In this document: in pieces, positions 26,248-32,426 of the stretch
Position numbering within the stretch: the stretch's first letter is position 1
Layout of the letters: each line of letters begins with the position of its first letter
From: an uncultured Desulfobulbaceae bacterium
GTDB taxonomy: Bacteria; Desulfobacterota; Desulfobulbia; Desulfobulbales; Desulfocapsaceae
DNA: 32,426 bases
Direction: 5' to 3'
Assembly: GCA_937910875.1 (NCBI GenBank)
Contig: CALENA010000159.1
Span: 1 to 32,426 of the forward strand
Notes under the pieces: generated by a model
The model's database searches: none
What the model was told of the DNA's origin: nothing
The model's input: only the letters and a program-made list of their open reading frames with translations
Made by a program: the position numbers and the translations under genes

Positions 26248-26650
26248 AGCCACCTAAAAGGAAAAAAGAGCAGGGCCTCGAAACAGTTGATGGCAAAATG
26301 AGCCAGGCTGGTGAGGCGGGCCGCTGCCGAACTGCCAACAGCGGCGATCAGTTCAAGGGTGCAGGTCCCAATATTGGCAGCAATCATCAGGGCAATACCC
26401 GGACCAAGACAAATCTCCCCCTCCATGCCCATGGCAACAATCAGTCTGGTGGTGGCCGAACTCGAACTGGTGATCGAGGTCAGGACCGCATCGGTCGTGG
26501 CCTCGCGCCAGGGTCCGCCAGCGGCCCGCTACAGTAGTTGCTTGAGTCGAATTTCACTGAGGTGCTTCAGGGTCAAGCTCAACTGCCTGATCGCAAACAA
26601 AAACAAGGCCAGGCCGCCAAACAACTGGGCACGATCATTGCCAGATCCAT
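26244..26650 (-). pseudogene. Broken second Na/Pi cotransporter copy
   Basis: From an ATG at 26650 with an excellent SD (GGAGGGGG) the frame opens MDLAMI. A one-base shift is needed to reach QLFGGLALFLFAIRQL and HLSEIRLKQLL, the normal Na/Pi N-terminus. An in-frame TAG at 26531-26529 follows. The frame then continues LTSITSSSSATTRLIVAMG and ALMIAANIGTCTLELIAAVG, matching the QSSSA and GANIGT signatures with SSSS replacing QSSS, then SLAHFAINCFEALLFFPF and a stop overlapping nptA's start. So it has a frameshift, a nonsense codon and loss of the second half and PhoU region. It preserves the coupling geometry to nptA. Confidence 0.8.
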
Positions 26651-26882
26651 CTTGCCCCCTCCAGGTACCCGGAATCACCTCTGAGAACTTCCTTCACGGT
26701 TCAACATAGCACGTCCAACACGACAAGAAAAGGGACAGAATAAATGCGACAAAATGATCTTTAACTGCATTACAAAAATCCGTTCATTACCACACAGCTT
26801 TCGGCTATCGCTTTTAAAGCAAATACATTATCCTCAATCATATTTGCAGTTCCCAGTGCAATAATCATCAACACCCTCCGTC

Positions 26883-27677
26883 ATGGCCGATCACTTTAAC
26901 CACCATCGAGAACCGGAACTTGTCTTTCAACCTTTGAATGACAGGCGTTACACTGAATTTTACGATCTCGAGGTGGCAAGATTCCAAGAGGATCTCATTT
27001 TTTATCGGCAATACTGTTCACGTCCCAACAAAATACTGGAATTAGGCTGCGGCAGCGGCCGACTGTGTCATGTTCTGGCCGCAGATGGGGCTGGGATGAC
27101 CGGGATCGATCTCAACCTGACCATGCTTGTGCGAGCCAGGAAACGTCCTGGCCCGAGTATTAACTATCTGCAGATGGACATGAACCGGCTCGGACTCAAA
27201 GGGCCGTTCGATACGATTATCATCGCCTACAATACTCTTAATCTCTTGCAGCAACAGGATGTGATTCTAAGTTGCCTGCGACAGACGGCAAGCCTCCTTC
27301 GCAGCAGCGGCTTTCTCCTGCTCCAGCTTTATATTCCGGACCAGGCCTTGCTGAACATCGGAGACAAGAGACTGTTTCAATTTCAGAGCTTTGATCTTCC
27401 CCATGGCGGACGAGTCATAAAAGAAACGCTCAAGGGCTATTCTGCCTCTAAGCAGTGCATCACCCTGGAAGAACGCTATCGGGTCAGGCCCATGCAGCCC
27501 GGAACAGCCAACGAAGATCTGAGTCACACCCTGCATCTGGCAGCCCTTTCACATGAGCAGTGGATCGCAATCCTCCATAAGGCTGGTTTCATAATCCTGG
27601 AGCAGTTTGGTGGTTACGATTTCAGGCCCTATGATGGCGGCACCTGCCTCCTGGTTCATGGCAGAAAATCCACGTAA
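26883..27677 (+). CDS. Class I SAM-dependent methyltransferase
   Basis: The 264-residue protein has a Rossmann-type methyltransferase core: motif I ILELGCGSGR at 51-60, GIDLNLTML (acidic residue binding the ribose hydroxyls), LQMDMNRLGL and the FDTIIIAYNTLNLL motif, then a beta-strand FLLLQLYIP. The N-terminus (DRRYTEFYDLEVARFQEDLIFYRQYC) is typical of small-molecule methyltransferases. The substrate is unknown. No obvious SD is visible. It is a single gene on the plus strand, divergent from the nptA cluster, followed immediately by repeat copy B. Confidence 0.85.
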   Translation: MADHFNHHREPELVFQPLNDRRYTEFYDLEVARFQEDLIFYRQYCSRPNKILELGCGSGRLCHVLAADGAGMTGIDLNLTMLVRARKRPGPSINYLQMDMNRLGLKGPFDTIIIAYNTLNLLQQQDVILSCLRQTASLLRSSGFLLLQLYIPDQALLNIGDKRLFQFQSFDLPHGGRVIKETLKGYSASKQCITLEERYRVRPMQPGTANEDLSHTLHLAALSHEQWIAILHKAGFIILEQFGGYDFRPYDGGTCLLVHGRKST

Positions 27678-27679
27678 CC

Positions 27680-27774
27680 AACCAGCGTAGCTGGATCTGA
27701 TTGGCAAGCCACAACCAGCTATGACAGTTCGTTACTCTGGCATGCCAATGATGGTCTCCAATGAATTTTCAGAT
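27680..27774 (+). repeat. Dispersed intergenic repeat, copy B
   Basis: Begins 3 bases after the methyltransferase stop. AACCAGC..GCTGGA..GATTGGC.AGCCACAACCA and the following ATGGTCT..AT.AA.TTTCA align along the whole length with copy A at 15246-15343. TAGCTGG (27688) and CCAGCTA (27715) are exact complements, so it can fold. From 27775 to 27953 the sequence is AT-rich with nothing else identified. Confidence 0.65.
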
Positions 27775-27953
27775 AAAACACCCAATTTCCTTTTTTCTTC
27801 TCTCCGAAAATTGCATCCACCACTCCCTTATCTCATATTCGGCACCCTTTTTATCTCCCACCAATTCTTTTATCAGCCATGACTGATATATATACTAACA
27901 TTTCAATATGTTATTAATTTTCTGCAAGAAACAGCAAACATAAAATCATTTTC

Positions 27954-27995
27954 TTGACCTGAGTCAAAGAAGCCCTCGGGCGGATCTGCTATTCT
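27954..27995 (+). promoter_or_regulatory. HcpR-like box and activated promoter of hcp
   Basis: The palindrome TTGACCTGAGTCAA (27954-27967) has the TTGAC-N4-GTCAA form of CRP/FNR-superfamily sites such as those described for HcpR. It ends 22 bases before a TATTCT -10 (27990-27995). If transcription starts near 28002, the box is centred at about -41.5, the class II activator position. Identical geometry is found at 31166-31207. The remaining leader to the ATG is about 115 bases. Confidence 0.75.
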
Positions 27996-28060
27996 AATAA
28001 ACAATGACGGACGGCAAGGAGAAACCCTCTTGCCTTTCTCAACAGGAATCATATATTAAC

Positions 28061-28084
28061 AGTAACTTTTCACAAAGAGTTACT
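28061..28084 (+). promoter_or_regulatory. Leader hairpin in the hcp 5' untranslated region
   Basis: AGTAACTTTT and AAAGAGTTACT form a 7+3-pair stem with one bulge and a short loop, about 30 bases before the hcp start. TCTCAACAGGA occurs twice in the leader (28037-28047 and 28098-28108); the second copy is the hcp SD. A role is not shown. Confidence 0.4.
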
Positions 28085-28116
28085 CGTTCAACTCAAATCT
28101 CAACAGGAGAAAAAAC

Positions 28117-29745
28117 ATGTTCTGTAACCAGTGTGAACAAACGGTCAAGGGAATTGCCTGCACGACCATGGGTGTCTGCGGCAAGAATGAGGAAGTTTCA
28201 TCAATTGAAGATCTGCTGACCTATGCGGTCCAGGGCCTGTGTCTGGTGGCCAACGAGGGACGCAAGGTCGGTGTGGTTGACAACGCCATTGATCGCTTTG
28301 TCTGTGAGGCCATTTTTTCCTGCCTGACCAATGTCGACTTTGATCCGGCCCGTTTCCAGGTCCTGATCAACAAGACGGTCGAGTTGCGCGAAGGCCTGAA
28401 GACTCAAGTGGCCGCTGCCGGTGGTGTTACGACATTTGCCTCTGCCGCAGCCACCTATACCCCCGGCGCCAGCGTCACCGATCTTGAGACTCAGGGCGGA
28501 ACCCTCAACTTTATCCAGACCATGGACAGCAATGAGGATCTGCGCTCCCTGAAACAGATCACCCTTTATGGCCTTCGCGGTCTGGCTGCCTACACCGACC
28601 ATGCAGCCATTCTTGGCCAGGAAGACGATGCCGTATACGCCTATGTCCATGAGGCCATGGCTGCCCTGACCACTGACATGGACCTCAATGGTCTGGTCGG
28701 TCTGGCCCTGAAATGCGGTGAGGTCAACCTCAGAGCCATGGAGCTGCTCGATGCCGGCAATACCGGGACCTATGGTCATCCGGTCCCGACCACGGTTCCG
28801 CTGGGACATCGTCCCAACAAGGCCATCCTGGTTACCGGCCATGACCTGAAAGACCTGTCCGTGCTTCTGGAGCAGACAAAAGGCAAGGGGATCGACATCT
28901 ACACCCACGGTGAGATGCTGCCCTGCCACGGCTATCCCGAATTGAAGAAGTACGATCATTTCTACGGCCATTACGGAACTGCCTGGCAGAACCAGCAGAA
29001 AGAGATGCCCCTGTTTCCGGGCGCTGTCCTGTTCACCACCAACTGCATCCAGAAACCGAAGGATTCTTACAAGGCCAATGTCTTTACCACCGGCCTGGTC
29101 GGCTGGCCCGATGTGGCCCATATCGACAACAACAAGGACTTCACCCCGGTCATCGAGCGTGCCCTCGCCCTGCCCGGCTTTACCGACACTACTGATCAGG
29201 GCTCAGTCATGGTCGGTTTTGCCCGCAACACCGTCCTTGGCGTGGCAGACAAGGTCATTGATGCCGTCAAATCCAAGGCCATCCGCCATTTCTTCCTGGT
29301 CGGTGGCTGTGACGGTGCCAAGCCGGGCCGGAATTACTACACCGAGTTGGCGGAGAAGATCCCCACCGACTGCATGATCCTGACCCTGGCCTGCGGAAAG
29401 TTCCGTTTCTTTGACAAGCAGTTGGGTGACATCGGCGGCATCCCCCGTCTCCTTGATGTGGGTCAGTGCAACGATGCCTACTCGGCCATCCAGATCGCGG
29501 TGGCCCTGGCTGGTGCCTTCGAGTGCGGGGTCAACGACCTGCCCTTGAGCATGATCCTCTCCTGGTACGAGCAAAAGGCAGTTGTAATCCTGCTGACCCT
29601 GTTCAGCCTGGGTATCAAGGACATCCGCCTCGGACCCTCGTTGCCGGCCTTTATCACCCCGAACGTCCTCAACGTTTTGGTGGAGAACTTTGCCGTCAAG
29701 CCTATCTCCACGCCGGATGAGGATCTGAAGACCATCCTCGGCTGA
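28117..29745 (+). CDS. hcp: Hydroxylamine reductase / hybrid cluster protein, class I (Hcp)
   Basis: Hcp carries a [4Fe-4S] cluster and the 4Fe-2S-2O hybrid cluster. It reduces hydroxylamine and, physiologically, NO, protecting anaerobes from nitrosative stress. The N-terminal cysteines are Cys3, Cys6, Cys15 and Cys21 (C-x2-C-x8-C-x5-C), the class I spacing of Desulfovibrio rather than the class II spacing of E. coli. The 542-residue length is typical. Hybrid-cluster blocks visible are HGEMLPCHGYPEL, GAVLFTTNCIQKP, and VGGCDGAKPGRNYYTEL. SD AGGAGA precedes the ATG. It has its own activator-type promoter and a terminator-like hairpin after the stop, but three related genes follow. Confidence 0.98.
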   Translation: MFCNQCEQTVKGIACTTMGVCGKNEEVSSIEDLLTYAVQGLCLVANEGRKVGVVDNAIDRFVCEAIFSCLTNVDFDPARFQVLINKTVELREGLKTQVAAAGGVTTFASAAATYTPGASVTDLETQGGTLNFIQTMDSNEDLRSLKQITLYGLRGLAAYTDHAAILGQEDDAVYAYVHEAMAALTTDMDLNGLVGLALKCGEVNLRAMELLDAGNTGTYGHPVPTTVPLGHRPNKAILVTGHDLKDLSVLLEQTKGKGIDIYTHGEMLPCHGYPELKKYDHFYGHYGTAWQNQQKEMPLFPGAVLFTTNCIQKPKDSYKANVFTTGLVGWPDVAHIDNNKDFTPVIERALALPGFTDTTDQGSVMVGFARNTVLGVADKVIDAVKSKAIRHFFLVGGCDGAKPGRNYYTELAEKIPTDCMILTLACGKFRFFDKQLGDIGGIPRLLDVGQCNDAYSAIQIAVALAGAFECGVNDLPLSMILSWYEQKAVVILLTLFSLGIKDIRLGPSLPAFITPNVLNVLVENFAVKPISTPDEDLKTILG

Positions 29746-29773
29746 TCAACCCGACTCATCAATTCATGACCCC

Positions 29774-29806
29774 GGGGCGGGACGAGGCAACGCCTTATCC
29801 CGCCCC
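29774..29806 (+). terminator. Terminator-like hairpin after hcp
   Basis: GGGGCGGGA and TCCCGCCCC form a perfect 9-pair stem with a 15-base loop, followed by ATTTTTATT. It lies between hcp and the sirohaem protein and would attenuate read-through. It sits inside the upstream part of the longest open frame of the next gene, which argues for the later start at 29838. Confidence 0.75.
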
Positions 29807-29837
29807 ATTTTTATTCACCCACAGCCACCAGACATGC

Positions 29838-30473
29838 ATGAATGATCATCAGAAGACTTTCGGTGTGGTCCCCGGCCTGAATATGGGGCTGTTCGCACCC
29901 GATGACCTGAAGCGGATCATAGACATCATCAACCGCTATGAGGTGCCGATGACCAAGATCACTTCGGCCCAGCGCTTGGCCCTGCTCGGGATGGACACAA
30001 ACGAGCAGAAACAACTGCTGACTGAACTGACTCCCCTGCTGCGCCCCCAACCTGACAATGGTGTTAACTATGTCCAGGCCTGTCCGGGTAATCAGTGGTG
30101 CAAGTACGGTGTAAGTGACTCCCTGAAATTGGGTGCCGAACTGGAGAAGCTGAGTTTTGATGAGCCCTTGCCGGCCAAGGTCAAGATAGGTGTTGCGGGC
30201 TGCAGAATGTGCTGTACAGAGGCCCGGGTCCGCGATATTGGAGTGATTGCCGGGAAAAAAGGATGGACCCTGATTTTCGGTGGTAACGGCGGCAATAATG
30301 CCCGCATCGGTGATGTGGTGGCCGAAGGCCTGACCGACGAGCAGGTGATCTCACTTATCCGAAAATGCCTGGATTATTATCGACACAATGCCCGTCGGAC
30401 CATGCGTACCGCTCGTTTCATGGAGATTAACGGGATCGAGAAACTGAAACAGGCAGTTTTAGACAGTATCTGA
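29838..30473 (+). CDS. Small sirohaem / [4Fe-4S] nitrite/sulfite reductase-like protein
   Basis: The 211-residue protein has a ferredoxin-like half domain (LFAPDDLKRIIDIINRYEVPMTKITSAQRLALLG) and the sirohaem-cluster cysteines C-x5-C (Cys82, Cys88 in ACPGNQWC) and C-x3-C (Cys122, Cys126 in GCRMCC) with ARVRDIGV. It matches the plan of the low-molecular-weight assimilatory-type sulfite reductase of Desulfovibrio vulgaris (about 218 residues). These enzymes reduce sulfite or nitrite in six-electron steps. The longest frame begins at 29766, but the first 24 residues cross the terminator stem, so the ATG at 29838 is chosen; no clear SD is seen. Context with hcp suggests a role in nitrite or NO metabolism (inference). 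Confidence 0.85.
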   Translation: MNDHQKTFGVVPGLNMGLFAPDDLKRIIDIINRYEVPMTKITSAQRLALLGMDTNEQKQLLTELTPLLRPQPDNGVNYVQACPGNQWCKYGVSDSLKLGAELEKLSFDEPLPAKVKIGVAGCRMCCTEARVRDIGVIAGKKGWTLIFGGNGGNNARIGDVVAEGLTDEQVISLIRKCLDYYRHNARRTMRTARFMEINGIEKLKQAVLDSI

Positions 30474-30523
30474 TTCTATCCCCAACCACCAACCAGATTT
30501 TAACAGCTCAGAGAGAGGACACC

Positions 30524-31156
30524 ATGCAATGCCCTGGACAAGACAACCGTTACTGGAGCGGCGAAGAAGTCTTTGAGATGAACTGCCCCCATTGCGGAAC
30601 CATACTGGAATTTTTCAAAGACGACAGCCAGCGAACCTGCAAGGAATGCGGCCACAAGGTTTTAAACCCCAAGATCGACTTTGGCTGTGCCTCGTACTGC
30701 CCCTATGCCGAACAGTGTCTGGGTTCCTTGCCCCCGGAACTGGCGGCCAAACAGGGCAACCTCTTCCGTGACAAACTGACCGTTGCCGTCCGCAAACAAC
30801 TCCTTGGCCAGGAGGATGAGTACCAACTGCGTACCCTGGCCGCTGATTTTGCCGAGACACTGTGCCGGGCCGAGAAAGGAAACACTGCCGCCGTAGTGGG
30901 AGCCTCCCTGCTGAAGGATTTGCCCGGGGCCAGAGATATTCTTGCAGGTCTGAAGGGAGGCGACACTTTAACCGGTCAAATCAGCGAACTCATGAAACTG
31001 AATCCGGAAACCCCCAACACGGCAGATGCACTTTCGCACCAGCTGCTCCATGACGCCTGTCTGTTGGCCGCGACCTCCACCGGTCATCCAATCGCCAAAG
31101 GCCAGGAGTGTCAGAGTGAAAGTGGCCAAAAAGAAATGAAGAAACTGCTCAAATAA
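30524..31156 (+). CDS. Zinc-ribbon protein with extra Cys cluster and degenerate HD domain
   Basis: Residues 21-42 form a zinc ribbon (Cys21-x2-Cys24 ... Cys39-x2-Cys42). A second group follows, Cys55-x3-Cys59-x5-Cys65 in DFGCASYCPYAEQC, possibly an Fe-S or metal site. Residues about 85-185 look like an HD-domain helix bundle, but where active members have LHDIG this one has LKDLPG (131-132), and the following His motif is missing; HD at 176-177 may be the remaining terminal piece. From memory, longer intact HD relatives with the same MQCPGQD...W N-terminus exist in anaerobes. The protein is probably non-catalytic. SD GAGAGAGGA precedes the start. It lies between the sirohaem protein and the ferredoxin. 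Confidence 0.65.
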   Translation: MQCPGQDNRYWSGEEVFEMNCPHCGTILEFFKDDSQRTCKECGHKVLNPKIDFGCASYCPYAEQCLGSLPPELAAKQGNLFRDKLTVAVRKQLLGQEDEYQLRTLAADFAETLCRAEKGNTAAVVGASLLKDLPGARDILAGLKGGDTLTGQISELMKLNPETPNTADALSHQLLHDACLLAATSTGHPIAKGQECQSESGQKEMKKLLK

Positions 31157-31165
31157 CAACTTAAC

Positions 31166-31207
31166 TTGACCCAGGTCAAAGACCAGACTCACTTTTCAAG
31201 GTATTCT
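31166..31207 (+). promoter_or_regulatory. HcpR-like box and promoter of the ferredoxin gene
   Basis: A perfect palindrome TTGACCCAGGTCAA (31166-31179) ends 22 bases before a TATTCT -10 (31202-31207). The box-to-minus-10 distance and the -10 sequence are identical to those at hcp. The expected start is near 31214, with the ferredoxin ATG at 31255. The box lies just 10 bases after the preceding stop. Confidence 0.8.
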
Positions 31208-31254
31208 CTATCCATAATCGACACACATTCAACCCCAACCGCGAGGAAACCATC

Positions 31255-32004
31255 ATGAAAAGTGTACGCAAAATCATCAAGATCAACGAAGAACTCTGCG
31301 ACGGCTGCGGCCTCTGTGTCCCTGACTGCGCTGAAGGCTCACTGCAGATCATCGATGGCAAGGCCCGGCTGGTGGAAGACAAGCTCTGTGACGGACTCGG
31401 GGCCTGCCTTGGTTCCTGTCCCACCGGAGCCCTGCAGATTATCGAACGTGAGGCCGACGAGTTTGACGAAGAGGCCGTCGAAGAATTCCTGGAGAATCTC
31501 AAGAAGCAGGCCAGTTCCACTCCGGTCAAGCCCTCGGGATGCCCCTCGGCCCAAATCAAGACCTTTGCTCCGCTCAGCCCCTGCCAGACGGCCAACAAGC
31601 CGAGTCTGAAGACCGCTGGCGGCCCGTCCGCCCTGCGCCACTGGCCGATTCAGATCCGCCTGATCCCACCCACGGCCCCCTTTCTACAAAGGGCTGATGT
31701 CCTGGTGGCTGCCGATTGCTCAGCCGTTACGGCCGCAAATTTTCAGGGGGACTTTCTCCAGGACAAGGTTGTCATGATGGGTTGCCCCAAATTCGACGAC
31801 GCCCAGAGCTACGTGGATAAATTCACTGCTATCTTTGATCAGTGCAAGCTCAAGAGCCTCACCATTCTGATCATGGAGGTCCCCTGCTGCGGGTCCATGA
31901 ACGGAATTATCAAGGAGGCCTTGAAACGATCCAATACCACTGTACCGGTCGAGCAGATCACCCTGTCGGTTCGCGGCGAGGTCGTCGCCCGGAATCAGTG
32001 GTAG
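31255..32004 (+). CDS. Two-cluster ferredoxin with C-terminal Cys domain (FrdX-like, Hcp partner)
   Basis: The 249-residue protein has one standard [4Fe-4S] motif (Cys15, 18, 21, 25 in CDGCGLCVPDC) and a second motif CDGLGACLGSCP, in which Leu48 replaces a cysteine (Cys45, Cys51, Cys55 remain). An acidic linker (EADEFDEEAVEEFLENLKKQ) leads to a C-terminal region with GCPSA, LRHWPIQIRLIPPTAPF, LVAADCSAV, GCPKFDD and MEVPCCGSM. This plan fits the ferredoxin-like protein (frdX) reported next to hcp in Desulfovibrio and predicted to be in the HcpR regulon. It probably passes electrons to Hcp. Its box and -10 copy those of hcp. Confidence 0.85.
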   Translation: MKSVRKIIKINEELCDGCGLCVPDCAEGSLQIIDGKARLVEDKLCDGLGACLGSCPTGALQIIEREADEFDEEAVEEFLENLKKQASSTPVKPSGCPSAQIKTFAPLSPCQTANKPSLKTAGGPSALRHWPIQIRLIPPTAPFLQRADVLVAADCSAVTAANFQGDFLQDKVVMMGCPKFDDAQSYVDKFTAIFDQCKLKSLTILIMEVPCCGSMNGIIKEALKRSNTTVPVEQITLSVRGEVVARNQW

Positions 32005-32130
32005 ACAGACATTTGAGCAGATATGTCATCATGGCGTCGAAAGAGTCCTGGACACTTCTGGCCACATAGCCCAAAGTCGCCATGGACTCATTCCGGCAGG
32101 TGTTGCAGGTTCAACGCAAACAGGGCTGTT

Positions 32131-32426
32131 TCATTTGGGTTCAGTTTTATCTGCAAATGAATCGGTAGTCGGCACGCTCATCCCCGGCCATCCATGGGCA
32201 GAATCGGCCGTACTCTGCCTTTTACGAACCGTAACCACAACACCTTCCACCCTCTTCTCTATGCCGGTGATCTCCCCACCGGCATAGAGAAGAACCCGTT
32301 CCATCTTCTTGGCTTTGTCTTCGGCGCAGATAAAGACAAAACCATCGCCAGTTGCCATCCTGCCCAGACGTGCCCGCACATCTTTAAAGCCGGTTCAACA
32401 GTCACCGCGATAATCCAGCATATCAT
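32131..32426 (-). CDS. TusA/SirA-like protein, probable selenocysteine protein (partial at window edge)
   Basis: Reading from the window edge the frame is ...DMLDYRGDC-TGA-TGFKDVRARL, then GRMATGDGFVFICAEDKAKKMERVLLYAGGEITGIEKRVEGVVVTVRK, then an extra polar tail of about 29 residues. This is the TusA fold: D-x-RG-x-x-Cys becomes D-Y-R-G-D-C-(TGA), so the TGA at 32397-32395 falls on the catalytic cysteine position, with the usual Pro replaced by Thr. A SECIS-like hairpin follows. The region after TGA has a GTG (32379) but no SD, so restart is unlikely. TusA proteins carry sulfur, and a Sec form would be redox active. The start may be the ATG at 32421 or lie outside the window. Confidence 0.72.
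32253..32293. repeat. 15-bp perfect inverted repeat inside the TusA-like gene
   Basis: TCTTCTCTATGCCGG (32253-32267) and CCGGCATAGAGAAGA (32279-32293) are exact complements with an 11-base loop. It falls within coding sequence around the residues RVLLYAGGEITGIEK. It is longer than expected by chance and could fold in mRNA or DNA. Confidence 0.6.
32367..32383 (-). promoter_or_regulatory. SECIS-like hairpin downstream of in-frame TGA
   Basis: On the minus strand AGATGTG and CACGTCT pair over 7 bases (one G-U) around the loop CGGG. The first loop G lies 19 intervening bases after the TGA. Bacterial SECIS elements are short stems with a G-containing small loop starting about 16-37 bases after UGA, so it fits. 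Binding by SelB is inferred. Confidence 0.6.

Noticed and set aside
28004-28219. 71-residue frame beginning just after the predicted hcp transcript start
   Set aside because: It overlaps the start of hcp in another frame, has no SD and no recognisable features. The similar position to the transcript start is probably chance.
29766-29837. N-terminal 24 residues of the longest frame of the sirohaem protein
   Set aside because: They are encoded by the terminator hairpin and U-tract after hcp; the conserved domain starts after the ATG at 29838.
32131-32379. 82-residue protein starting at GTG 32379 as a complete gene
   Set aside because: No SD and loss of the first TusA strand and active site. 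The frame continues upstream through a TGA that fits selenocysteine.

Overview
The window most resembles the chromosome of an anaerobic, sulfate-reducing or sulfur-cycling Desulfobacterota (Desulfobulbales-like) bacterium. This is inferred from gene content rather than a marker gene. The supporting genes are a class I hydroxylamine reductase (Hcp) with a CRP/FNR-type palindrome upstream, a small sirohaem-type reductase, low-potential ferredoxins, a stand-alone ArgA-like acetyltransferase, a siroheme/cobyrinate-type amidase and a probable selenoprotein. No CRISPR array, rRNA, tRNA, phage or intact insertion sequence was seen.

Layout. 1-3.1 kb: ferrous iron uptake operon feoA, a 57-residue Cys-rich FeoB-associated membrane peptide, and feoB. 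3.2-3.8 kb (minus): sigma70-like promoter, well-preserved cobalamin riboswitch and a short unrecognised membrane ORF. 4.0-4.6 kb (minus): ZraP/CpxP-like periplasmic metal-binding protein behind a sigma54-type promoter. 5.0-8.3 kb (minus): argJ, a broken MFS transporter, avtA and a DUF4177 protein. 8.8-12.7 kb (plus): compact operon of M20 amidohydrolase, carboxylate-amine ligase (YbdK type) and a signal-peptide-less gamma-glutamyltransferase. 12.6-18.9 kb (minus): alr, argS, a short membrane protein, an ArgA-like acetyltransferase and secA. 19.2-20.2 kb: a ferredoxin with Asp replacing a cluster cysteine, and an unknown Cys-rich protein. 20.4-26.7 kb (minus): a decayed second Na/Pi transporter copy, nptA, uvrB, a DUF374 acyltransferase and a CbiA/DsrN-type amidase, coupled by start/stop overlaps. 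26.9-27.7 kb: a methyltransferase.

28-32 kb (plus) is the most coherent module: hcp, a small sirohaem/4Fe-4S protein, a zinc-ribbon protein with a degenerate HD domain, and a two-cluster ferredoxin with an extra C-terminal domain. Two palindromes, upstream of hcp and of the ferredoxin, have identical spacing (22 bp) to identical TATTCT -10 elements. This suggests one activator turns on the whole set under nitrosative stress.

At the right edge (minus strand) lies a TusA-like protein whose catalytic cysteine position is an in-frame TGA, followed at the expected distance by a SECIS-like hairpin. It is a probable selenoprotein that ordinary gene calling would truncate. Small dispersed intergenic repeats (three copies of one family, and a MITE-like element with 12-bp inverted ends) also occur.
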